Source of the DNA: Thiorhodovibrio litoralis
Lineage (GTDB): Bacteria > Pseudomonadota > Gammaproteobacteria > Chromatiales > Chromatiaceae
DNA: 64,000 bases
Assembly: GCF_033954455.1 (NCBI RefSeq)
Contig: NZ_CP121473.1
Coordinates: 3,334,501-3,398,500 of the forward strand
Reading direction: 5' to 3'
Below the pieces are notes generated by a model. It was given only the letters and a program-made list of their open reading frames with translations. It searched no databases and was not told the origin of the DNA. Both the position numbers and the translations under genes were made by a program. This document shows, piece after piece, positions 51,854 through 61,700 of the stretch. Position 1 is the first letter of the stretch. Each line of letters begins with the position of its first letter.

Positions 51854-52285
51854 GACCAACCCTTGATGCGAATGAAGAACCGCGCCAATACGGCACTGCG
51901 ATCATGTGCATAAAGTATATAAGGTTATTCCAAGGTTGCTCTCCGATCGGCTCACCCAAGCAATAAAATCCAAGCCTACCGCCCCTTGCGCAGACAATGC
52001 GCACCATAACTGATCACATGCATCAAAAGCGTGCGGCCTTGCACTACAAATGAACAATGATTGCCAATCATCGATCATTCCCACTAATGAATAGGCGCAA
52101 TCATGATAACCGTCGCGGCACAGAGGCTATACTCAACAGCAGGCCGTGATTGAACGCTATTCGCATAAAAACGCGGACAGCGCTTTCCAGGCAAAAAGCC
52201 TCCCAAGAAACAGGGCTTTCACCAGCCCGTTTTGCTCCGGCTCGGGTCATTCCCAGGCTGCCATTCGGTTTGCGGTGCAATCCCC
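51854..52285. promoter_or_regulatory. Divergent promoter region between two chemoreceptor genes
   Basis: 432 nt with no gene. It is more AT-rich than its neighbours. A TATACT at 52129-52134 could be a -10 element for the Amt-MCP gene, though I see no matching -35 hexamer. On the other strand an AT-rich stretch near 51912-51925 could serve the chemoreceptor gene. Confidence 0.35.
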
Positions 52286-54541
52286 ATGGAAACCGCCACG
52301 CTCGCGACCAATCTGAATTTCGTCTGGGTCATGGTCTGCGCGGCGCTGGTATTTCTGATGCAGGCCGGGTTCATGTGCCTGGAAGCGGGGCTGGCGGCGG
52401 CCAAGCACTCGATCAATGTCGCCATCAAAAACCTGGCGGACTTCGTCATCGCCGCCATCCTGTTCTGGATGGTCGGCTTCGGGATTATGTTTGGCGACAC
52501 CCAGGGCGGCTGGTTCGGCTGGGGGGATTTCTTCATCAATGTCGATGATCCCTGGCGGCTGGCGTTTTTCGTTTTCCAGGCAGTCTTCGTCGGCACCGCG
52601 GCCACCATTGACTCGGGCGCCATCGCCGGGCGGGCCAAATTTCGCACTTACCTGATTATCTCCGGGCTCATCTCGGCGGTGATCTACCCGGTGTTTGGCC
52701 ACTGGGCCTGGGGTGGGCTGCTGCACGATCAGGCCGGCTGGCTGGAGGCGCGCGGTTTCAAGGACTTTGCCGGTTCCACCGTGGTGCACTCGGTTGGCGG
52801 CTGGACCGCGCTGGTGGGCGTGATGGTGGTCGGCCCGCGCATCGGCAAGTTCAAGGAGGACGGCACCCCGCAGCGGCTGCCGCCGCATAGCATGACCATG
52901 GCGGTGCTGGGCGCCTTCATCCTGTTCTTTGGCTGGTTCGGGTTCAACTGCGGCAGCACCCTGGAGGCCACGCCCGACATCGCCATTATTGCGATGAATA
53001 CGCTGATCGCGGCCTGCTTCGCCTGTCTGGCGGCATCGGCCATTAGCTGGGTGCTCAGCCCACTGAAACGCCCCGAGGTGGAGATGGTCACCAACGGGCT
53101 CCTCGGCGGGCTCGTGGGCATCACCGCCGGCTGTGCCTTCGTCGACACCATGGGCGCCATGTGGATCGGGCTAGGCGCTGGCGTGGTGGTCTACATCGGC
53201 ATCGAGCTGATGGAGAAGGTGTTCAAGCTCGACGACGTGGTCGGCGCCGTGTCGGTGCATGGCTTCTGCGGCGCCTGGGGCACCCTCGCGCTCGGCCTGC
53301 TCATTCTGCCCGAGCATCTCGGCGAGCTCAGCCGTTTCGATCAGATCAGCGTCCAGTTCCTCGGCGTGCTGGTGTGCTTCCTGTGGACTTTCGGCGTCGC
53401 CTTTTTGGTCATCAAGGGCATCGACATCACCACCGGCGGCATGCGGGTGTCGCGCGAGGATGAGATTCGCGGCCTGAATGTGGCCGAGCATGGTTTCCGC
53501 ATGTCGCACCTGGACGCCATCGAGGCCATGCATTACATCGGCAAGACGGGCGATCTCAGCAAGCGGGTGGAGATCGAGATCGGCACCGAGATGGGCGAAG
53601 TTGCCATGACCTTCAACGACATGCTCGACAAGATCGAGGACGTCGTGCGGGTCACCAACAATGTCGCCCACGGCGATCTGTCGCGCAGTGTCGAGCCGAA
53701 AAGCGCGCATGACGTGCTTGGCCATTCAGTCAACGATATGGTCAACAGCCTGCGCGATTTTGTCCAACGGATCGAATCCGTCTCCGGCGGTCTGTCCGGC
53801 TCGGTGGCGAACCTAGACGCGTCCAGCCAAGATCTGCACGATGCCAACCAGGACTTGACCGCCAGTATCGAGGAGGTGGTCAGCAACGTCGCCCAGGCGA
53901 TCGAGCTGGCCAAGACCATGAGCGGGCATGCCGGGGAAGGCTCCGACAGCGTGCGGCAAACCCGCGCCGATCTCGACGCCATCCGCGAGGTACTGCTCAA
54001 GCTCAATGGCCAAATCCAGACGCTGGACGGGGAATCCGAGCAGATCAGCCAGTTCACCAGTCGCATCCACAAGATCGCCAACCAGACCAACCTGCTGGCG
54101 CTGAACGCGGCGGTCGAGGCGGCGCGCGCCGGCGAGCACGGCCGCGGCTTTGCCGTGGTGGCGGACGAGGTCAAGACCCTGTCCGGCTCATCGGCCAAGG
54201 CGGCTCAGGAGATCGAGTCCCTGCTGCACCGCATCCGCGGCAGCATGGGCGAGGCCATCGCCGCATCGCAGGAGACCGATGCCTCCAGCAAGAACATGGC
54301 CGAGAACACCGCCCGCGCGCTGTCCGAGTCCTTTGCCAATATCTCCCGCTCGGTCAACGCGATGGCTGAGATGATGAGCACCATTGAAAGCGCCACCCAA
54401 CGCCAGGATCACTCCAGCCTGCGCAGCCGCGACGCGGTCGAGCAGATCGGCAACATCGGCCGGCAAATGCGCGACGATGCCCAGCAGCTGCTTGATGTTC
54501 TGACTTTCTTCCGCGCCGCGGCGGCGGCTCCTTCCGGATGA
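52286..54541 (+). CDS. Ammonium transporter fused to a chemoreceptor signalling domain (Amt-MCP)
   Basis: 751 residues from the ATG at 52286. Residues 1-400 form an Amt/Mep/Rh domain with eleven membrane segments. The twin-His pore residues are present as His168 ([14 protein letters not shown]) and His325 ([16 protein letters not shown]), and [12 protein letters not shown] and GWFGFNCGS are typical. A linker (about 400-425) leads to two HAMP-like segments ([49 protein letters not shown]). An MCP coiled coil with the tip [41 protein letters not shown] (about 594-632) follows. The likely role is sensing or transporting ammonium and signalling to CheA/CheW. No glnK gene is adjacent. Confidence 0.95.
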   Translation: METATLATNLNFVWVMVCAALVFLMQAGFMCLEAGLAAAKHSINVAIKNLADFVIAAILFWMVGFGIMFGDTQGGWFGWGDFFINVDDPWRLAFFVFQAVFVGTAATIDSGAIAGRAKFRTYLIISGLISAVIYPVFGHWAWGGLLHDQAGWLEARGFKDFAGSTVVHSVGGWTALVGVMVVGPRIGKFKEDGTPQRLPPHSMTMAVLGAFILFFGWFGFNCGSTLEATPDIAIIAMNTLIAACFACLAASAISWVLSPLKRPEVEMVTNGLLGGLVGITAGCAFVDTMGAMWIGLGAGVVVYIGIELMEKVFKLDDVVGAVSVHGFCGAWGTLALGLLILPEHLGELSRFDQISVQFLGVLVCFLWTFGVAFLVIKGIDITTGGMRVSREDEIRGLNVAEHGFRMSHLDAIEAMHYIGKTGDLSKRVEIEIGTEMGEVAMTFNDMLDKIEDVVRVTNNVAHGDLSRSVEPKSAHDVLGHSVNDMVNSLRDFVQRIESVSGGLSGSVANLDASSQDLHDANQDLTASIEEVVSNVAQAIELAKTMSGHAGEGSDSVRQTRADLDAIREVLLKLNGQIQTLDGESEQISQFTSRIHKIANQTNLLALNAAVEAARAGEHGRGFAVVADEVKTLSGSSAKAAQEIESLLHRIRGSMGEAIAASQETDASSKNMAENTARALSESFANISRSVNAMAEMMSTIESATQRQDHSSLRSRDAVEQIGNIGRQMRDDAQQLLDVLTFFRAAAAAPSG

Positions 54542-54569
54542 TTGCCGCGATCATCTGGCAACTGGTGGA

Positions 54570-55295
54570 TAATGTCCCGTCTCGGAAGATCAACAGACCG
54601 GGCAATCCTCGATGAATCGATGGCAAAGAGCGGGGCTAAACGTTGTTCCATGTGCCATTGCAGGTCATCGGCCAGCATGCAGAGATCGACGTGGCTGCGA
54701 ATGCGATCATCCGTCTTGTGATAAACCGGGCGAATATCCAGCTGCACTGTCTTGAGATTGCGCAAGGCCTGCTCGAAAAAGTCAGGCTTTTATAGGCGCG
54801 CACCACGTCCAAGGTCTTCGTCTGCGTTCTATCGACATCGCTGCTGATCGCCTAGCAGCCAACGAAGCGCTTCTCGCGTTCCACTTTCTCGGTGCTGATC
54901 GACCAAGTCAGGCGATGCGGGCAGCATTTTTTCTGTTGCGGATCGGCCTCGATGGCCCATTGAATGAATTTGCCCATCTTGTACTTGGCCAAGACCTTGC
55001 CGACACGGGCACCGAACTTCTCGACGGTCGTGGCGCACTTGTAGACAGCGATCTCGGCCAGAGGCTTGATGGAGAGGTCCAGCAGCCGTTGGCGCGTCCG
55101 CGACTCGCGCACGGCTTTTCGCGGACCGAACAAGATAAGGTGCCGCTGTTCCAAGGAAGGCTTCTTAAAGTGCGCGGACAGTTCAGACAGTCGATTCTTG
55201 ATACCCGAAACAAAGCAACGAATAGCGTGGGAAGCGTCTCCACGGCCGTCCTTAGCGAAACAACAGGCTTCATTCTTCGGGGCGGCCGTGACCAT
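54570..55295 (-). pseudogene. IS1634-type transposase, 3' remnant
   Basis: Downstream parts of an IS1634-like DDE transposase are readable in broken frames: HFKKPSLEQRHLILFGPRKAVRE and KFGARVGKVLAKYKMGKF, a TAG where the family has Tyr (VGC*AISSDVDRTQTKTLDVVRAYKSLTF), a one-base deletion, then the C-terminal LRNLKTVQLDIRPVYHKTDDRIRSHVDLCMLADDLQWHMEQRLAPLF. The 5' half is missing and the aldo/keto reductase gene begins there. Inactive; the left limit is approximate. Confidence 0.75.
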
Positions 55296-55300
55296 GCGCG

Positions 55301-56293
55301 TTAAACGACCAATGCGGGATCTGGGCAGGTTCGGCGCGCCTCGCCAGTGCCGAGCGCATCAATGGCTTGAATTTCCTCGTCACTGAGCGCGAAGTCGAAG
55401 ATCGCGCGATTCTCGGCCATGCGCGCGGCCTTGGATGTCTTGGGCAGCGCGGTGCGGCCACTCTGCACATGCCAACGCAGCACCACCTGTCCGGTCGTCT
55501 TGCCGTGACGCTCGGCGATGGCGGTGAGGATCGGGTCGCTTAACAGATCAAAGGCACCGCTGGCAAATGGCGCATAAGCGGTGACGACGATGCCCTGCTC
55601 GCGGCAGAAGGTCTCGAGCTGCGGTTCGCGACAGTATGGATGGATCTCTACCTGGTTGATGGTGGGCCGGCGCTCAGGCTCGGGCACGTCTTCCATCAGC
55701 TGGCGCAGATGCCCGATGGTGAAGTTGGACACGCCTATGGCCCGCGCCGCACCCTTGTCGGCCAGTTCGCAGAAGGTGCGCCAGATGGTCGCGCGCACCT
55801 TGCGCGGGAAGTCCGGATCACCGGTGGTGTTCTCACCAAAACTGCCCGGCCAGTGCATCAGCAGCAGATCAACATAGCCAAGGCCAAGATCGTCCAGGGT
55901 ATCGACCATGTCGTCACGGACCTGCTGGGCGATGTCTTCGACTTTGTCGGCATCCCAGGTGCGACGGTGGGAGATGTTGATATGCGGCGGCGCGGCGGGA
56001 TGGGCCAGCTTGGTGGTGATGAACAGTTCCTCGCGGCTCAGTTCGCCGCTGGCAAAGCGTTGGCCAAGCAAGGTGCCGAGAATCCGTTCGGTCCCATAGA
56101 CGCGGGCACCATCAAAGGCGCGATAGCCGTTGTCCAGCGCCAAGCTGATGGCCCGCCATGCCTGCTCCGGCAGAAATCCCTGGAAGGCTGTCCGCCCGAC
56201 CCAGTCGCCGAAGGCGCAACCAAAGGCCAAGCTCGGCATGGCCACGCCGTTATGCAGGGTGATGGTGCGCAGATCACTTTCGTTATCATTCAT
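55301..56293 (-). CDS. Aldo/keto reductase
   Basis: 330 residues from the ATG at 56293 (GAGG 8 nt upstream). NAD(P)H-dependent TIM barrel with the catalytic tetrad: Asp and Tyr in AFDGARVYGTERILG, Lys in LFITTKLAHP and His in YVDLLLMHWPGSFG. Also GVSNFTIGHLRQLMED, INQVEIHPYCREPQL and the cofactor-binding LPKTSKAARMAEN. Substrate unknown. An upstream open extension to 56536 corresponds to the antisense of the duplicate block and is not used. Confidence 0.92.
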   Translation of the reverse strand: MNDNESDLRTITLHNGVAMPSLAFGCAFGDWVGRTAFQGFLPEQAWRAISLALDNGYRAFDGARVYGTERILGTLLGQRFASGELSREELFITTKLAHPAAPPHINISHRRTWDADKVEDIAQQVRDDMVDTLDDLGLGYVDLLLMHWPGSFGENTTGDPDFPRKVRATIWRTFCELADKGAARAIGVSNFTIGHLRQLMEDVPEPERRPTINQVEIHPYCREPQLETFCREQGIVVTAYAPFASGAFDLLSDPILTAIAERHGKTTGQVVLRWHVQSGRTALPKTSKAARMAENRAIFDFALSDEEIQAIDALGTGEARRTCPDPALVV

Positions 56294-56345
56294 GTCGTCG
56301 TCCTCAATGGATGGATCAACCTGACCCGAGACGCTAACAGAACCC

Positions 56346-56532
56346 ATGACCATCGACCAAATCACGGCCTTCTTTGGCTGGGCGGCGATCATCAACCGGG
56401 CTTGAGATTCCGCGGCTCGAGGAATACCAGAACGAACCGCGCGAAGGCACCGGCCATGTCGGCCAGGCGGCCTTGATTGACCTAGTCGCGCTGCGGCCGC
56501 TTGCCAAGCCCGTTCCAGCGATGCCAGGTTGA
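56346..56532 (+). pseudogene. Collapsed duplicate: DUF6868-like N-terminus joined to methyltransferase C-terminus
   Basis: The first 17 codons (MTIDQITAFFGWAAIIN, 56346-56396) match the start of the DUF6868-like gene at 46328. They run directly into 44 codons (56401-56532; LEIPRLEEYQNEPREG, GHVGQAALIDLVALRPL) that match the end of the methyltransferase at 46659-47273. About 775 nt found in the intact copy are missing. The block lies just upstream of the aldo/keto reductase. Confidence 0.8.
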
Positions 56533-56574
56533 TCAAGCGCTGACGAGCGCTCAGGCTCGCCGCTCAAATCTTCG

Positions 56575-56940
56575 TCATGGCCGTCGGCTGCCAGCACAGC
56601 CATCGCCTTCTTCAACCTCCAGCCAGCGTCTAAGCTGTTCGATGCGGTCCTGGGTCAGGCGCGCCTGCTCGCCGCAGACACACATCGGGTAGATACTTCC
56701 GTAGTGCATTTGCTTGTTGTCATCGGGATAGAGTGCTTCAAGCTCGGCATCGCGAAAGGTGATCCAGGCGCGCTGGGACCGCTTGAGCTTGTCCAAGAAT
56801 TGACTGTCGCCTTGATAGCGCCGGCGGATTTGTTGGTAAACGCGATTGAGTGTCTGGTCAACCTGTTCAAACTCGCCACAAGCCGTCTGATTGAGATCGG
56901 CTTGCGTCTGCGCAACGCCTGAGCCGGGCAGTCGTGCAAG
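56575..56940 (-). pseudogene. LprI-like protein (DUF1311), copy 2, without a proper start
   Basis: The LprI body is intact and close to copy 1: QTQADLNQTACGEFEQVDQTL, RRRYQGDSQFLDKLKRSQRAWITFRDAELEALYP, SIYPMCVCGEQARLTQDRIEQLRRWLE. The tetracysteine-like CxC and the earlier Cys are conserved. Upstream only LARLPGSGVA remains of a signal peptide; no ATG, GTG or TTG is in frame before a stop further up. Either a rare start is used or the 5' end was lost. Family members inhibit lysozyme in the periplasm. Confidence 0.65.
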
Positions 56941-56942
56941 AG

Positions 56943-57524
56943 CAAGTGATGCTTTGGGTCTCCCGTGGTGACTTGGATGCCGTTTTCAGCCCGTCCGGGT
57001 TGTTCGATACAGACAACGGTACTCGGCGCCACTCGGCTTGAGTTCACTGGCAAAGAGCGCGATCTGATCGATCCGCATGGTCCGTGATGTCCAGTCGGCG
57101 AGTGGCTCAGCCCAATGCCGTGGCGGTTTCAGAAGGTCAGCGACTCAAGGATGGCGATTTCAGCGCGGTGATTGAGGTCGCGCGGCCTGCCCGCCGTGCG
57201 AGCAGCGCCTGGGTATCGAGCAGACCAGACAGGGATCCATCAGCCCGCCGTGGCGACAACCAAAGAACCACCCTCGCCAAACAGCAGCGCGACGCCAAGC
57301 CACAGCAAGCTCAAACCACCGAGCTGCTTGATCTGGCCCCGCCGTCATTGCAGTGCCATTGACCGATACGATGCGCAATAATGGCGCTACGGACTTGCTG
57401 CTGTTCATGCTGTTTCTTTCGGCCAAAAACCCTACGGAGGAAGCGAGAGGGGCTGCCTAACCGCGCTTTGCGCAGTGCGCTACCCCTTCCCGGCCTGATG
57501 CCGAGGTCTCTCGCGCTAGATTTT
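56943..57524. other. Spacer without a supported gene
   Basis: About 580 nt between the truncated LprI copy and the metallophosphoesterase gene. A short minus-strand frame (start near 57068, MRIDQIALFASELKPSGAEY) runs about 30 codons to a stop and looks like the beginning of another gene that was cut. The remainder shows only short frames without family resemblance. Confidence 0.5.
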
Positions 57525-59426
57525 ATGATTGTCAGACGATCAAGGCTTTGGATTCTTTGGGCGACCCTCCTACTCTTGGCGTCGGATGCTACCGCTGAGC
57601 CAAGCAGTCCGGTCTATCGGTTTTGGCATCCTCACGCGCACAGCTTTTTCTGCACCATCAATGATGCCGAGGCGGATGCGCTGATACTGACGGATGGAAA
57701 CGGCTGGCGTTTTCAGGGCGCGGCCTGGCAGGCTTACACCAAGGCCGCTCCCGCAACCATCGCCGTGCAGCAATTCTGGAATCCCAAGCTTCAGCAGTTT
57801 TTCTATACCGCCGATGCACAGGAGATTGCCGCGATGCAGGCGGCCGGGACAGGCTGGCAGCATCAGGGCGTTGCCTGGTATTCGCCGCCGGTGCAGGCTT
57901 TCGCAGGGGAGACCGAAACTAGTCAGACTTTCGAGCCGGTTTTCCGCTTCCTGAACAAGCGCCTGCAGTCCCATCTCTACACGGCCAGCCCGGAGGAAGT
58001 GGCACGCATTTTTGCCGAACTGCCCCAGTGGCAGTATGAGCTTGCCGTCTGGTCAACGCCATCGTCACTCTCAAGCCGCATTCTGTCTCTGACCGATATT
58101 CACTTCGACCCATTCACTGAACCGGACCTGATTGAAAACCTGGCGATGATGCCGGCTGAGGCTTGGGATGCCTATCTCTCCCGCCGCGCATCGACTGCGC
58201 TGCCCGCAACGGGTGAGCCGACCAATTACGCTTTGCTCAATGCCGTGCTGGCCAATGCACGAGTCCGGGTGCCGACCCCGGATTTCATCATCTATTCCGG
58301 CGACTTCCTCGGCCATGGTATTTGGGACAAGTTTGATGCCGCCTTCGCGAATGCAACGCCCGCGGAAAGAGACGACTTTATCCTGAAGACAGTCACCTTC
58401 GTGACCAAAAAGATCGCCGACACCTTCCCAGGCGTGCCCGTGGTGTTCACACTCGGCAATGTCGATGCCTTCGCGGGCGACTATGCATTGGTTGACGAAG
58501 GCGATTTTCTTGCGCGCACCGCCGAGTTATTTCTCCAGGAATGGGTTGGCGATATCGCGGATGCAGGAGAGTTTCTGGCAAGTTACTCGGCCCATGGCCA
58601 TTACAGTCTGCTGCTACCCAGTCTTGACCGCACCCGCCTGATTTCTTTGAGCTCGGTGTTTTTCTCGCCGCAGCATCCCGATTCCGGCGTCGAAGTGTCA
58701 GCCGACGCGCAACTCGACTGGCTAGAAGGTGAGCTGGTGCGCGCCCAGGCGGCTGATGAACGCGTGTGGCTGCTAAGCCATATCCCGCCCAGTGTCGATG
58801 TGTATGCCACCTTGAACAGCAACCCGCCCGCAGTGGTGTCCCAATGGCGGGAAGCACCCCTTGCGCGTTTTTTGGATCTCATCCGGGCCTACGCGCCGCT
58901 CGTGCTCTTCGGTCAAAGTGGACACACCCATATGGACGACTTCCGGCTGATCAGTCACGCCGAAACCGGTTATTTTCCGGAAGAAAGCCCAGAGCTGATC
59001 AAAATCACACCGGCCGTCAGTCCATTATTCGGCAATAACCCCGCCTATCAGGTCTACGGCTATGATCCTGCAAGCGCGCACGTGATCGACCTCGACACCT
59101 ACTATCTCGACCTTGAACGCAGGACTGCACCGGCTTGGTATACGCACGAATACGACTTCGCAACGGCCTTCGATCTCCTGCCATCGGCTACAGGTTTTGA
59201 TGAACTCTATCGCAGCTTGCCCACAAACGAGGCACAGCGCGATAACTACCTGCTGTTTTATGGCTCCTCGACGGACGATTCAGCGATGGCCGCTGACTGG
59301 CAAGCCTATTGGTGCGGGATAGGTGCTCTCACAGCGACCGAGTACCAACATCAATGCGCCGAGGTGTTGAGGTTAGGACCTGAACCCCGTCCAGGCTCGC
59401 CCCAGCGCCCTGCAAGGAGCCCCTGA
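57525..59426 (+). CDS. Exported metallophosphoesterase with DUF5648-type repeats
   Basis: 633 residues from the ATG at 57525. Signal peptide (LWILWATLLLLASDATA). Residues 25-180 carry three repeats of the type VYRFWHPHAHSFFCTINDAEADALI, VQQFWNPKLQQFFYTADAQEIAAM, VFRFLNKRLQSHLYTASPEEVARI, as in DUF5648. The calcineurin-like domain follows: LSLTDIHFDPF, IIYSGDFLGHG, VFTLGNVDAFAGDY, WLLSHIPPSVD and FGQSGHTHMDDF, which is close to acid-sphingomyelinase-like phosphodiesterases. It is probably secreted and cleaves a phosphodiester. The stop overlaps the next start (TGATG). Confidence 0.85.
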   Translation: MIVRRSRLWILWATLLLLASDATAEPSSPVYRFWHPHAHSFFCTINDAEADALILTDGNGWRFQGAAWQAYTKAAPATIAVQQFWNPKLQQFFYTADAQEIAAMQAAGTGWQHQGVAWYSPPVQAFAGETETSQTFEPVFRFLNKRLQSHLYTASPEEVARIFAELPQWQYELAVWSTPSSLSSRILSLTDIHFDPFTEPDLIENLAMMPAEAWDAYLSRRASTALPATGEPTNYALLNAVLANARVRVPTPDFIIYSGDFLGHGIWDKFDAAFANATPAERDDFILKTVTFVTKKIADTFPGVPVVFTLGNVDAFAGDYALVDEGDFLARTAELFLQEWVGDIADAGEFLASYSAHGHYSLLLPSLDRTRLISLSSVFFSPQHPDSGVEVSADAQLDWLEGELVRAQAADERVWLLSHIPPSVDVYATLNSNPPAVVSQWREAPLARFLDLIRAYAPLVLFGQSGHTHMDDFRLISHAETGYFPEESPELIKITPAVSPLFGNNPAYQVYGYDPASAHVIDLDTYYLDLERRTAPAWYTHEYDFATAFDLLPSATGFDELYRSLPTNEAQRDNYLLFYGSSTDDSAMAADWQAYWCGIGALTATEYQHQCAEVLRLGPEPRPGSPQRPARSP

Positions 59427-61666
59427 TGCCAGACCTCACAGTTCGTTTCAGCCCGCCCGCCGATTGGTCTCGGCCGCCACGCGTCCACTACTGGGACCGT
59501 TGGCCGGATCATGACGCCACAGACTGCGCCACAGAATGGCCCGGTGTAGAGATGACGCCGGACCCCAGACACCACGGCTGGTATCTCTGCCGCTTTGCCG
59601 ACACCACCCGCGTGCGCCTCGTCTTCAACGACGGCCAGGGCCGGCAGAGCGGCGACCTCGTTTGCGAGCGTAGCGGTTGGTTCGACTTCAACCATCACTG
59701 GCAGGACGCCGTACCGCCCGAAGCTAAGATATCATCCCCAAGAGGCGGAGCAACCGCACCGAAATCCAACTCAAAATCGAAGCCGGGACCAGAATCGCGT
59801 CCAGCATCGCAACCGACACGCACAACAGCGGATGCCGGCCCGCGCCCGATCGCGGAACGCACCGACTTCCGCGAAGAGACCATCTACTTCCTGCTGACGG
59901 CCCGCTTCCACGACAGCGACCCGTCCAACAACTTTTTCTGTCGCGACCGCATCGAGTTCGACGCCGCCGGTAATCCGACCGATCCTCACTGGCGCGGTGA
60001 CTTCAAGGGGCTGATCCAGCGGCTCGACTACATCGCCGACTTGGGGTTCACGGCCATCTGGATCACGCCGCCGATCGAGAACCGCTCGGGACTCGACTAC
60101 CACGGCTACCACGGCTACGACTGGACCCGCATCGACCCGCGCCTGGAATCCCCGGATGCGACCTACCAGGATCTGATCGACGCGGCCCACGCCCGGGGTA
60201 TCAAGATCATCCAGGACGTCGTGGTCAACCACTGCTGCCAGTTCGGCATCCGCGACCAGGTCCATATCGACCATCTGCCCACCAAGTACTATGTCCCGCA
60301 GGGCAGCGAGCAGGGCCAGGTCGACCATGGCCCCTACCAAGGCCACCTCGGCAACTACGCCTGGCCCAACCGCGACGATATCGACAACCCCAAGGCCCCG
60401 GACTGGTGGCGCGAACGCCACGACCGTGATCCGGCAGGCACCGAGCCGCTGGTTGATCCGAAGACCGGCGAGACGGTGCCGAAGCCTGGGTACGACCCGG
60501 GCCGCTTCTTCGGCGTCGACGCCCAAACCCTTGACCCGGACTGGTTCCATCAAGACGGCTTCATCTGCGGCGGCGACTGGGAGAGCGCGCATCCGCTCCA
60601 GAACAAGCACCTGGCCGGCGACTGCATCGACCTTGCCACCGAGCGCGAGAACGTCAAGCGCTACCTGATCGACGCGGTCAAGGTCTACCTGGACATGGGC
60701 GTCGACGCCCTGCGTATCGACACCGTCAAGCATGTCGAGCGCAATAATCTGCTCGAATACGTCAACGCCTGGAAAGCGCACAAACCCGGGCTCTTCGTCT
60801 TCGGCGAGAATCTGGTCAAGGGCTACGGCTGGGGCGACCTGGGCGGCGGCGACAATGGCCCGAGCGAAATCCGCCCCTGGTGGTACACCCGCCTCGGCGA
60901 CGATCCCCGCGACCCGAACGCCGGCGGCGACTCAGGCTTTCCGCAGCTTGACTTCGGCCTGTTCTCCACCTTCCGCGACACCGTCAGCAAGGGCACCTAC
61001 GCCGGCACCGGCCAGATCCTGTCCATGGACTGGATCTATGGCGACGTCACCTCACTGGTGACCTTCCTGCAGAACCACGACGTCGGCCCCGACAACGACT
61101 TCAAGTACCGCTTCAAGGGCGATCAATGGATGGCCGCCGCGGCCTACAACCTGCTCTGGACGGCCCGCGGCATCCCCTGCCTCTACTTCGGCGAAGAGAT
61201 CGAATTCATGAAGGGGGCGCCCCAGGATGTCGAGTGCGAGAAGGACTGCCTCTCGTCCACCGGCCGCGCCTACTTCGGCGACCACCTGAGCGATGCCCGC
61301 ATCGCCGAGACCCAGGCGCATCCCATCTACCGGCACATCCAACGCCTGAACCGCATTCGTCAGGCCATTCCGGCATTGCAGAAGGCGCCCATGACCCAGG
61401 TGAACGAATGGGGCGGCGGCATGGCCTTCGTCCGCGATCTGAGCGACCAGGGCAGCTATGCGGTGGTCGGCCTCGCCATCGGCGGTGAGCAGAGCATCGG
61501 CATCGACGGCGTCCGCCCCGGCCTGTATCGCGATGCTGTCACCGGCGCCGAGCAGCACAGCGACGGCACCCTGCATTTCGAGGTCAAGGCCAACTCCGCC
61601 GGCATCTACGTCCTCGACGGCCCGGGCAAGATCGGCGAGGACGGGGTCTACCTGCGGCCTGATTAG
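59426..61666 (+). CDS. GH13 alpha-amylase family enzyme with N-terminal starch-binding-like module
   Basis: 746 residues, no signal peptide. Residues 1-90 resemble a CBM25/26-type module (VHYWDRWPDHD, WYLCRFADTTRVRLVFNDGQG). A Ser/Pro/Lys linker leads to a (beta/alpha)8 domain: AIWITPPIENRSG, IIQDVVVNHC, nucleophile Asp about 432 (GVDALRIDTVKHVE), acid/base Glu about 460 (FVFGENLVKG) and Asp about 551 (FLQNHDVGPDND). It probably acts on alpha-glucans such as glycogen in the cytoplasm. The start overlaps the preceding stop, an odd coupling of an exported phosphoesterase with a cytoplasmic amylase. The IS4-like insertion lies 24 nt downstream of its stop. Confidence 0.92.
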   Translation: MPDLTVRFSPPADWSRPPRVHYWDRWPDHDATDCATEWPGVEMTPDPRHHGWYLCRFADTTRVRLVFNDGQGRQSGDLVCERSGWFDFNHHWQDAVPPEAKISSPRGGATAPKSNSKSKPGPESRPASQPTRTTADAGPRPIAERTDFREETIYFLLTARFHDSDPSNNFFCRDRIEFDAAGNPTDPHWRGDFKGLIQRLDYIADLGFTAIWITPPIENRSGLDYHGYHGYDWTRIDPRLESPDATYQDLIDAAHARGIKIIQDVVVNHCCQFGIRDQVHIDHLPTKYYVPQGSEQGQVDHGPYQGHLGNYAWPNRDDIDNPKAPDWWRERHDRDPAGTEPLVDPKTGETVPKPGYDPGRFFGVDAQTLDPDWFHQDGFICGGDWESAHPLQNKHLAGDCIDLATERENVKRYLIDAVKVYLDMGVDALRIDTVKHVERNNLLEYVNAWKAHKPGLFVFGENLVKGYGWGDLGGGDNGPSEIRPWWYTRLGDDPRDPNAGGDSGFPQLDFGLFSTFRDTVSKGTYAGTGQILSMDWIYGDVTSLVTFLQNHDVGPDNDFKYRFKGDQWMAAAAYNLLWTARGIPCLYFGEEIEFMKGAPQDVECEKDCLSSTGRAYFGDHLSDARIAETQAHPIYRHIQRLNRIRQAIPALQKAPMTQVNEWGGGMAFVRDLSDQGSYAVVGLAIGGEQSIGIDGVRPGLYRDAVTGAEQHSDGTLHFEVKANSAGIYVLDGPGKIGEDGVYLRPD

Positions 61667-61689
61667 CAAACACTGTTTATCGGTATGGG

Positions 61690-61700
61690 GTCACACTGCC
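61690..61700. repeat. Target-site duplication, left copy (11 bp)
   Basis: GTCACACTGCC directly precedes the left inverted repeat and recurs at 63300-63310 directly after the right one. Confidence 0.85.

Noticed and set aside
52081-52140. A full sigma-70 promoter for the Amt-MCP gene
   Set aside because: TATACT is present, but no -35 hexamer lies at 16-18 nt, so only a weak candidate is recorded.
59771-60781. A 336-codon minus-strand frame opposite the GH13 gene
   Set aside because: Antisense of the conserved catalytic domain; composition is typical of a shadow frame.
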